From positions 1 to 9,025 of the forward strand of contig JBKQWK010000051.1 in assembly GCA_052139595.1 (NCBI GenBank): a stretch of 9,025 nt of DNA. Reading direction: 5' to 3'. The DNA is from JBKQWK01 sp052139595 (GTDB lineage Bacteria; Actinomycetota; Thermoleophilia; UBA2241). Every line of letters begins with the position of its first letter. Position 1 is the first letter of the stretch. Both the position numbers and the translations under genes were made by a program. Shown piece by piece: positions 1 through 5,327 of the stretch. The notes under the pieces are model-generated. The model saw only the letters and a program-made list of their open reading frames with translations. It ran no database searches and was not told where the DNA came from.

Positions 1-36
1 CGTCGTCCGCAGCGACAGCGAGCCGGGGAGTTTGGC

Positions 37-1386
37 GTGGCGGCCGAGATAACGGGCCCGCAGATGGGCCAGACGCAACCGCAGAACCTCGAGGCCGAGA
101 TGTCGGTGCTCGGGGCGATGCTCGTAAACCCGAACGCGATCCCGATCGTCGCCGAGACAATCGCCGTCGAAGACTTTTACCGCACGTCGCACGGCGTTGC
201 GTACGACGCGATCCTCGGACTCTACGAGAAGGGTACCGAGGTCGATATCATCACCCTCGGGGCCGAACTCGAACGACGCGGCGAACTCGAGCGCGCTGGT
301 GGTCGCGATTATCTGCACACGCTGGCCGAGTTCGTGCCAGCGGCAGCCAACGCGGGTCAGTACGCCGAGATTGTGCGTGAGCAGAGTGTCCTGCGTGCCC
401 TCATTCGCGTTGGCAACGAAATCGCCGAGCTTGGCTATCGCCCCGTCGGCGAAACCGCCGAGATGCTCGACCGCTGTGAGCAAAAGGTGTTCGCCATCTC
501 GCAGGGACGACGCACGGCCGAGTTCCAGAGCATCAAAGACATTGTGGCCAGCAACTTCGTCCGTATCCAGGAGATGAAGAAAGACCGCGAGATCAGCGGC
601 CTGGCAACCGGCTTCGCCGACATTGACCGCGTATTGGGCGGCCTTCAGCCGAGCAACCTTATCGTCCTCGCCGCTCGCCCCGGTATGGGCAAGACGTCGC
701 TGGCGCTCAACTTTGCTCACAACATCGCCGTCGAGGGCAAGGGGTCGGTAGCCGTCTTCAGTCTCGAGATGAGTGCCCAGGAACTGGGTGACCGCATGAT
801 GTGCTCACAGGCGCGCGTCAGCTCGCTCAAGCTGCGCACCCCCAAGCTGCTCAGCGACGCAGACGTGAGCAAGCTGGTCGGAGCAGCCGAAAAACTCAGC
901 GAGGCCGAGCTGTACATCGATGACTCGGCCGGCCTCAACATGTTTGAGCTACGTGCCAAGGCCCGTCGTCTCAAGAGCCGCCACCCACTATCACTGGTCA
1001 TCGTCGATTACCTGCAACTCATGGTCGGCGATCGACGCGCCGAGAATCGCCAACAGGAAGTATCCAACATCTCCCGTTCACTCAAGCAACTGGCGCGCGA
1101 ACTCGCGATCCCCGTCATCGCGATCTCACAGCTCAACAGAGCACCGGAGATGCGCAGTGGCGAGCCCAAGTTGAGCGACCTGCGCGAGTCAGGAGCCATC
1201 GAGCAGGACGCCGATGTGGTCATGTTCATCCACGCTGACCCCAAAGACGAGACGCGCAAGGGCACCGTTGATCTCATCGTGGCCAAACACCGCAACGGAC
1301 CCACCGACAAGGTGCGCTTGGGCTTTGTCAGTGAGTACACGAAATTTCGCACCCTGGCACACAGCGAAGGGTACGAGGCCGGGTGA
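37..1386 (+). CDS. dnaB: Replicative DNA helicase DnaB
   Basis: Hexameric replicative helicase that unwinds the fork 5'-3' and recruits primase. The N-terminal domain (about residues 14-115) opens with PQNLEAEMSVLGAML, typical of bacterial DnaB. The RecA-like ATPase domain begins near residue 185. It shows Walker A ARPGMGKTS (213-221, Lys219), the catalytic-glutamate segment FSLEMS (Glu244), Walker B LVIVDYLQLM (Asp324), the SQLNR loop (364-368), the conserved LRESGAIEQDADVV (382-395) and the arginine-finger segment AKHRNGPTD (416-424). At 449 residues it is normal length and contains no intein. The GTG at 37 has GGGGAG at 25-30 with a 6-base spacer; ATG at 64 is the alternative. The frame stays open to base 1, so an earlier start cannot be fully excluded, though PQNLEAE normally lies about 10-20 residues from the N-terminus. 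The aminotransferase gene follows after 56 bases. Confidence 0.97.
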   Translation: MAAEITGPQMGQTQPQNLEAEMSVLGAMLVNPNAIPIVAETIAVEDFYRTSHGVAYDAILGLYEKGTEVDIITLGAELERRGELERAGGRDYLHTLAEFVPAAANAGQYAEIVREQSVLRALIRVGNEIAELGYRPVGETAEMLDRCEQKVFAISQGRRTAEFQSIKDIVASNFVRIQEMKKDREISGLATGFADIDRVLGGLQPSNLIVLAARPGMGKTSLALNFAHNIAVEGKGSVAVFSLEMSAQELGDRMMCSQARVSSLKLRTPKLLSDADVSKLVGAAEKLSEAELYIDDSAGLNMFELRAKARRLKSRHPLSLVIVDYLQLMVGDRRAENRQQEVSNISRSLKQLARELAIPVIAISQLNRAPEMRSGEPKLSDLRESGAIEQDADVVMFIHADPKDETRKGTVDLIVAKHRNGPTDKVRLGFVSEYTKFRTLAHSEGYEAG

Positions 1387-1398
1387 GTCCGCGCCGGC

Positions 1399-1425
1399 CG
1401 CCGGTGACGACATCCACCACCGGCG
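1399..1425. repeat. Perfect 8-bp inverted repeat between dnaB and the aminotransferase gene
   Basis: CGCCGGTG (1399-1406) is mirrored by CACCGGCG (1418-1425) across an 11-base loop, so the half-site centres are 19 bp apart, about two helical turns. As RNA it could fold as a hairpin after dnaB, but no U-run follows. As DNA it sits just upstream of, and would overlap the -35 region of, the candidate promoter at 1431-1436, which suits a dimeric repressor operator. The arms are seen directly; either function is inference. Confidence 0.5.
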
Positions 1426-1430
1426 TGCGA

Positions 1431-1436
1431 TAGACT
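1431..1436 (+). promoter_or_regulatory. Candidate -10 box (TAGACT) for a leaderless transcript
   Basis: TAGACT is followed by six bases and then the ATG at 1443. TANNNT placed about seven bases before an RTG start is the known arrangement for leaderless actinobacterial transcripts beginning at the start codon. No Shine-Dalgarno sequence precedes this ATG, which supports the idea. No convincing -35 hexamer is visible. Confidence 0.4.
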
Positions 1437-1442
1437 GAAAAC

Positions 1443-2267
1443 ATGTCCCTCGTCATGCTCAACGGCGCTTTCGTCGAGTCGAAAGAGGCCACCGTTTCGG
1501 CCCTCGACCGCGCGCTGACCCACGGCCTGGGTCTCTACGAAACGATAAAGCTCAGTCAGGGCATCCCGGTCTTTTTCGATGAGCACGTTGCGCGACTCGA
1601 GAATGGCCTCGTGCAGGTCGGCATCGCGGCTCCCTGCGGGCGCGACGCTCTGGCCGACCAGATCATGCAACTGAGCGTCGCCAGCGGAGTCGCCAGCGGT
1701 GCCTGTCGGGTGCTGGTCACGGCCGGCCCTCCCGATGGTAAGCCAGCCCTCCTCGTCTTAACCGAGGTGCGACCGCTGCCGACCCGGCCCCTGACGCTCA
1801 TTTCGAGCAGAATGCTGCGCGCCACCGCGGCACTGAAGTCAAACAGCTTCATCGCTTCCCACATCGCCCAACGGGCAGCCAAAGCGGCCGGTGCCGACGA
1901 CGCCGTGTTCGTCGACGAAGAAGGGCGGATGTACGAGGCAACAACCGCCAACGTGTTCGTCGTGCGTGGCGGAGTACTGAGCACGGCACCAACCAACGGG
2001 GCCATTCTGCCCGGCGTCATTCGCGCCAAGATCATGGAGCTGGCGCAGACGGCGGGCATCCCGTCCAGCGAACGCCACACGCTGGTAACAGATCTCAGCG
2101 AGGACGATGCCCTGCTTCTCACGAGCAGCGTGCGCGGCATCGTCGCCGCCGGCTCGATTGACGGCCGCCGGCTGCGCCAAAACGATGAGTTTCTAGCTCG
2201 TCTGCGCTCGCTTCTCGGCATCGCCGAGCGAGCCAGCGCCACTGCATTCACGGCCACCTATCGCTGA
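1443..2267 (+). CDS. Fold-type IV PLP aminotransferase, probably aminodeoxychorismate lyase (PabC-like)
   Basis: A PLP enzyme of aminotransferase class IV, the family containing aminodeoxychorismate lyase (4-aminobenzoate for folate), branched-chain aminotransferase and D-amino acid aminotransferase. Family marks appear in order: NGAFV (7-11), ALDRALTHGLGLYETIK (20-36), the phosphate-binding region HVARLENGL (48-56), and Lys132 in LKSNSF as the expected PLP Schiff-base lysine. Glu165 in YEATTANVFVV contacts the pyridine nitrogen. The 33-residue Lys-Glu spacing is as expected. LLTSSVRGIVAAGSIDGR (225-242) resembles the TSS[VL]R segment of PabC proteins more than the TGTAAEV form of IlvE, so I favour PabC; substrate is not settled by this. 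At 274 residues it is normal length. ATG at 1443 has no Shine-Dalgarno sequence and may be leaderless. Confidence 0.88.
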   Translation: MSLVMLNGAFVESKEATVSALDRALTHGLGLYETIKLSQGIPVFFDEHVARLENGLVQVGIAAPCGRDALADQIMQLSVASGVASGACRVLVTAGPPDGKPALLVLTEVRPLPTRPLTLISSRMLRATAALKSNSFIASHIAQRAAKAAGADDAVFVDEEGRMYEATTANVFVVRGGVLSTAPTNGAILPGVIRAKIMELAQTAGIPSSERHTLVTDLSEDDALLLTSSVRGIVAAGSIDGRRLRQNDEFLARLRSLLGIAERASATAFTATYR

Positions 2268-2292
2268 CCGGCCACTGCCAGAACCCCGCGCA

Positions 2293-2309
2293 GTCGGCGC
2301 AACGCCGAC
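2293..2309. terminator. GC-rich hairpin in the convergent gap (possible terminator)
   Basis: GTCGGCG (2293-2299) and CGCCGAC (2303-2309) form a perfect 7-bp stem with a 3-base loop, 26 bases after the aminotransferase stop. No T-run follows on either strand, so it is not a canonical intrinsic terminator. U-less hairpins are often proposed as terminators or 3'-end stabilisers in high-GC bacteria. A weaker 5-bp stem, GCTCG/CGAGC, lies at 2320-2332. Confidence 0.4.
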
Positions 2310-2351
2310 CATGGGCGTGGCTCGCCGCGAGCATGGCAACCGGCAGCCTTT

Positions 2352-2366
2352 CGGTCGCAGCGACCG
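2352..2366. terminator. Second hairpin in the convergent gap (possible terminator for purC)
   Basis: CGGTCG (2352-2357) and CGACCG (2361-2366) form a perfect 6-bp stem with loop CAG, 32 bases beyond the purC stop on the minus strand. No U-tract follows on either strand. Its place between two converging genes suggests transcript-end formation. The remainder of 2268-2398 shows no ORF or RNA gene that I can support. Confidence 0.35.
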
Positions 2367-2398
2367 CCACACGGGATGGTTTGAAGTGTCCGGGCGGT

Positions 2399-3271
2399 TC
2401 AGGTCTGCGTTAACCGCCGCAGCGCTTCCTCGTACTTGGCAGCCGTGCCGGCGACGACGTCGGGCGGCAATTCGGGTCCCGGCGCAGTTTTGTCCCAATC
2501 GAGCTTCTCAAGGTAGTCACGCACGAATTGTTTGTCGAAACTCGGCTGCGAGTGGCCGGGTGCATAGCCGTCGAGCGGCCAGAAACGCGACGAGTCGGGC
2601 GTAAGTGCCTCGTCAATGAGGATCAGCTCGTCGTTGAGCAGGCCGAACTCAAACTTTGTATCGGCGATGATGATGCCACGTTCGCGAGCGTAGTCGGCGG
2701 CGAACTCGTACAACCTGAGGGCGGCATCGCGCACTTGGGTGGCCAACTCGACACCGATGAGCCCGACTGTCTGAGTGAAGTCGATGTTTTCGTCGTGCGT
2801 GCCAACCTGAGCTTTGGTCGACGGCGTGAAGATCGGCTGCGGCAGCTTGCTCGCTTCAACCAGGACGGCAGGCAGCTCAACGCCACAGACCGCGCCAGTG
2901 CGATCGTACTCGGCGCGCCCGGACCCGGTGAGATAGCCGCGCACGATCGCTTCAATCGGCAGTGGATCGGCGCGGCGCACGCGCATCGTGCGTCCGTGCA
3001 GATGTTCGCGCGCCGGGTCGTCGCGGAACGGATCGGCGTCGATAACATGATTGGCAATAATCCCCTTCGTCAGGCCAAACCAGAAAGCCGACAGCTGCGT
3101 CAAAGCCACGCCCTTGCCCGGGATCGCGGTAGGAAGGATCACATCGAAGGCTGAGATACGATCGGTGGTGACGATGAGCAGGTCGCCGCACTCCATCTCA
3201 TAGACATCGCGCACCTTGCCGCGACCGAGCAGCGTAAAGTCGCTCTCGTTGGATTCAATCATTGCCGTCAT
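2399..3271 (-). CDS. purC: Phosphoribosylaminoimidazole-succinocarboxamide (SAICAR) synthase PurC
   Basis: ATP-dependent ligase of de novo purine synthesis that joins aspartate to CAIR to make SAICAR in the cytoplasm. From the ATG at 3271 it is 290 residues, matching the longer PurC class (about 290-305) rather than the 237-residue E. coli form. Motifs: LLGRGKVRDVY (14-24, nucleotide-binding hairpin), TDRISAFDV (36-44), PGKG (51-54), IVRGYLTGSG (109-118), FEFGLL (207-212) and the family signature ALTPDSSRFW (222-231). The start was chosen because GGAGAGGAG lies 10 bases upstream; the next ATG (3262) would be 19 bases away, and the frame upstream (to 3337) belongs to the preceding gene. The start overlaps the 3' end of the PEPCK-like gene by 17 bases, implying co-transcription and translational coupling. 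Confidence 0.97.
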   Translation of the reverse strand: MTAMIESNESDFTLLGRGKVRDVYEMECGDLLIVTTDRISAFDVILPTAIPGKGVALTQLSAFWFGLTKGIIANHVIDADPFRDDPAREHLHGRTMRVRRADPLPIEAIVRGYLTGSGRAEYDRTGAVCGVELPAVLVEASKLPQPIFTPSTKAQVGTHDENIDFTQTVGLIGVELATQVRDAALRLYEFAADYARERGIIIADTKFEFGLLNDELILIDEALTPDSSRFWPLDGYAPGHSQPSFDKQFVRDYLEKLDWDKTAPGPELPPDVVAGTAAKYEEALRRLTQT

Positions 3272-5060
3272 CGAGCCGGCACTCCTCTCCAGGTCGTTTT
3301 TGAGCGATGAGCTGCAGCAGCGCGGCGGCAGCCTCACGGGGACCGGAACTCTCGTAGCCGGGCACGGCCAGCCGCGTCCGCAGCTGGCCGACGTAGATGC
3401 CGGCGTTGTAGGCGGCGGCGAAAACGTTCTGTGCGATTTCGTCGTGTACGGCCGGCCGCTGCGCCGGCCCGAAAACGTTGGCGAAGTAGCTGCTGATAAG
3501 GCCCGTCGCCGTTGTCGTTCCCTTACTCATGGCAAAGCCCTCGCCAAAAATGCGCAGGGCTTCGTCACGAGTTTTGAGCGGCTCCACGATCGGGTGCTCG
3601 CCGTCAACGAGCTGATAGTTATTGGCATACAGCAGCAGATCGACGGGATAACCGCGCAAGACCTCCTCGAGCGTCGTTACCGGCAGCACGACGCGAGCGT
3701 TAACCTTCTGCGGGCTCATGATGATGGCGCGGTCGATCTGGCCAAACGCATATCCCTGCTGCAAGTCGTCGAGGCGAACGAAGGCACCGATCTCGGTGCC
3801 GTAGCCAACGATGCTACCACGGCGCACTTCGAGCGTGCCCATGTCGTCGGCAACGATGCGCAGTTCACGCAGCTCCGTATCCCCGGCCAGGCGCAACGCC
3901 TCCAGCGTCTCGCTCTTGCCGGTGGCGGTATCGCCAATCAGCAGCACGTTGGCCGAGCTGCCGTCGCCAAGCACGATGTGCGTGAACGCACCGTGGAAGG
4001 GCATGAGGCCGTGCTTCATGGCCGTCAGGTTGTGCAAGGTGAGGATCATCTTCTTGAGGTAGCCAAAGTAACCGTACTGGTCGTCAAGAGGGACAGCACC
4101 GAGAAGCAGACGGTTGCCCTCATCCTCATAGAAGACCGTCGGCGGGTCGGCACAACCCGCCAGCGCCTCAGCCGGCGCACCATACAGATAGATCGCGTCC
4201 GGCCCCGCCGCAATCTGTTTGTCGCTCGCCATCTCAAACAGATTGGCCAGTGACAAGCCCAGACCGATGAAGCGCTGGTGAATGTAGACGAAAACCACCT
4301 GTCGGCCGACGACCGCCGGGTAACACATCCAGTCGCCCTTCTCGAGACTCATGTCGACAAATGGATTGTCGTGAACCTCGGTGAAGCGTCCGCGGCGTGT
4401 GTTGGTCGGGGGATCGAGGATCACCGGCGGGTACATCAGCACGTGACGCACGAAGGGGATGCCCTCAAGCAAGTGGCGGTAGTCGTTGGGCAATCGCCAT
4501 CGTTTCTGCACAGCGATGGCGCCGATCTCGCAGCCGGCCGTCACCTGACGATAGACACGCGGATGACCGCCGGTGATGTTCTCGGCGACGTCGCGATACA
4601 GATCGCGGATCAGGGCCGCCAGCGTCTCCACCGTAGCGTTGAAGGTCAGATACGGCCGCTTGTCATGGCCGCCCGGACCAACTTCGGAGTGATTCACCAG
4701 AAAGCGATCGAAGCTGCGCCAAAAATCATAGAGTCCCTCGACGAAGGCGTGCAGGGCCGCTCGCCGATCGAGGAGCGACGCGCCATCCGCCTTCGGCCGG
4801 GCGCGAAGAATACGCGTCAGGGGGTTGTGAGCCAGGAGACGGATGAGTTCCAGCAAACGCTCACGCTGCTCATCGTCGTTCGGGTCGAGAGCGAGATCTG
4901 CGAGAACGCCGGCTGAGTGTCTCTGCAGACGCCGCAGATAGAGATCCAGGACGCGTTCAAAGGCTTCACTTTCGACCAGCTCCTGGGTGGTCATACAGAT
5001 CGTGCCTTCACTGTGCATGACGATCTGTCGGTCGTCAACGTCGAGACGAAGCAGGGGCAC
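3255..5060 (-). CDS. Divergent PEP carboxykinase (ATP)-superfamily protein with N-terminal extension
   Basis: A 601-residue soluble protein. The C-terminal part aligns by eye with ATP-dependent PEP carboxykinase (oxaloacetate + ATP to PEP + CO2). YFGYLKK (331-337) matches the family YGGEMKK, giving Tyr331 and metal-ligand Lys337. His356 in MPFHGAF lies 19 residues on, the same spacing as Lys213-His232 in E. coli PckA (numbering from memory). GDTATGKSET (376-385, Lys382) is the P-loop; IVADD (402-406) is kinase-2; GTEIGAFVRLDD (421-432) resembles the family EPEI segment; NARVVLP (454-460) matches NTRVSYP with Arg456. FGEGFAMSKGTT (505-516) resembles the SGYTAKVAGT segment. Oddities: the P-loop is HPr-kinase-like, MHCSAN is changed, and about 120 extra residues precede the core. 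I could not place the substrate arginine equivalent to Arg65. The GTG at 5060 follows GAGGAG by 4 bases; Met23 is an alternative start. Enzymatic PEPCK activity is unproven; a kinase or sensor role is possible. Confidence 0.75.
   Translation of the reverse strand: MPLLRLDVDDRQIVMHSEGTICMTTQELVESEAFERVLDLYLRRLQRHSAGVLADLALDPNDDEQRERLLELIRLLAHNPLTRILRARPKADGASLLDRRAALHAFVEGLYDFWRSFDRFLVNHSEVGPGGHDKRPYLTFNATVETLAALIRDLYRDVAENITGGHPRVYRQVTAGCEIGAIAVQKRWRLPNDYRHLLEGIPFVRHVLMYPPVILDPPTNTRRGRFTEVHDNPFVDMSLEKGDWMCYPAVVGRQVVFVYIHQRFIGLGLSLANLFEMASDKQIAAGPDAIYLYGAPAEALAGCADPPTVFYEDEGNRLLLGAVPLDDQYGYFGYLKKMILTLHNLTAMKHGLMPFHGAFTHIVLGDGSSANVLLIGDTATGKSETLEALRLAGDTELRELRIVADDMGTLEVRRGSIVGYGTEIGAFVRLDDLQQGYAFGQIDRAIIMSPQKVNARVVLPVTTLEEVLRGYPVDLLLYANNYQLVDGEHPIVEPLKTRDEALRIFGEGFAMSKGTTTATGLISSYFANVFGPAQRPAVHDEIAQNVFAAAYNAGIYVGQLRTRLAVPGYESSGPREAAAALLQLIAQKRPGEECRLDDGND
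3282..3290 (-). promoter_or_regulatory. Ribosome binding site of purC inside the preceding gene
   Basis: On the minus strand GGAGAGGAG encodes part of the last codons of the PEPCK-like protein and stands 10 bases before the purC ATG at 3271. It decides that start over the ATG at 3262. Its position inside a translated region predicts that ribosomes finishing the upstream gene help load on purC. Confidence 0.75.
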
Positions 5061-5064
5061 CTGA

Positions 5065-5070
5065 CTCCTC
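5065..5070 (-). promoter_or_regulatory. Ribosome binding site of the PEPCK-like gene
   Basis: GAGGAG on the minus strand, four bases before the GTG at 5060. The spacing is slightly short, but it is the only strong Shine-Dalgarno sequence near the N-terminus and favours the GTG over the internal ATG codons at residues 15 and 23. Confidence 0.55.
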
Positions 5071-5086
5071 AGTTTTCACGCGGCAG

Positions 5087-5100
5087 ATTAGAACATACCA
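5087..5100 (-). promoter_or_regulatory. Candidate extended -10 promoter for the PEPCK-like gene and purC
   Basis: On the minus strand TGGTATGTT (5100-5092) is an extended -10 of the form TGN-TATNNT, overlapped by a second possible box TCTAAT (5092-5087). Transcription would begin about 25 bases before the GTG. The -35 region is poor and instead contains the palindromes GCCGGCCGGC (5109-5118) and GCACGTGC (5117-5124), which could bind a regulator. Assigned by position and sequence only. Confidence 0.4.
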
Positions 5101-5178
5101 CGAGACAGGCCGGCCGGCACGTGCAGCGAGCGGTGACGACAAAATGGCCTCCGATCAGCAAAGGAAGAGTCTATCCCC

Positions 5179-5215
5179 GGCACGAACTACAATGACACGG
5201 TACGAACTGCAAAGA
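5179..5215. repeat. Imperfect tandem repeat, 20-bp period, in the divergent control region
   Basis: The units at 5179-5195 and 5199-5215 share GG-ACGAACT-CAA-GA, 14 of 17 positions, offset by exactly 20 bp, close to two turns of the helix. Same-face tandem half-sites like these suit a regulator binding in direct-repeat mode. The first unit contains the -10-like TACAAT (5188-5193). The rest of the 267-base gap 5061-5327 holds candidate promoters and short palindromes but no gene I can support. Confidence 0.5.
5188..5193 (+). promoter_or_regulatory. Candidate -10 box (TACAAT) for the penicillin-binding protein gene
   Basis: TACAAT differs from TATAAT at one position and lies 134 bases before the ATG at 5328, which would leave a long 5' leader. 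No good -35 is visible at 17 bp, so an activator might be needed; the tandem repeat overlaps this box. Weak evidence; a promoter nearer the gene was looked for and not found. Confidence 0.25.
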
Positions 5216-5327
5216 ACGCCCCTCGAATGGATGCACAACTCACCCTCGACAATGATGGCAGCCACTGTGACAAGCATCATCCTGACCCGCGGCCCCGCCG
5301 ATCTGGGGTGGCCAAACTGCAGCGAAA

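Noticed and set aside
1..36. End of an upstream gene such as rplI (ribosomal protein L9), common before dnaB
   Set aside because: The short frame ending at TAA 50-52 gives a tail that does not resemble L9, and 36 bases are too few to decide.
1399..1425. Intrinsic terminator after dnaB
   Set aside because: An 8-bp stem is present but no U-run follows, so I list it as an inverted repeat or possible operator instead.
1008..1670. Minus-strand frame (220 codons) across the dnaB-aminotransferase junction
   Set aside because: It covers conserved coding sequence of both plus-strand genes and shows no domain.
2268..2398. Small gene or structured RNA in the convergent gap
   Set aside because: Frames here simply continue shadows of neighbouring genes, and the short hairpins do not assemble into any RNA family I recognise.
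3272..3337. Upstream extension of purC by 22 codons
   Set aside because: The extension has no ribosome site of its own and overlaps the PEPCK-like coding region; GGAGAGGAG placed 10 bases before 3271 fixes the start, and PurC homologues begin close to the GRGKVRDVY motif.
3216..4253. Long plus-strand open frame (345 codons) opposite the PEPCK-like gene and purC start
   Set aside because: It lies antisense to two genes with recognisable motifs, its translation resembles no family, and long antisense frames are expected in GC-rich DNA.
5300..5327. GGGGTGG at 5305-5311 as ribosome binding site of the penicillin-binding protein
   Set aside because: The 16-base distance to the ATG is too long, and no other in-frame start lies between it and the gene.
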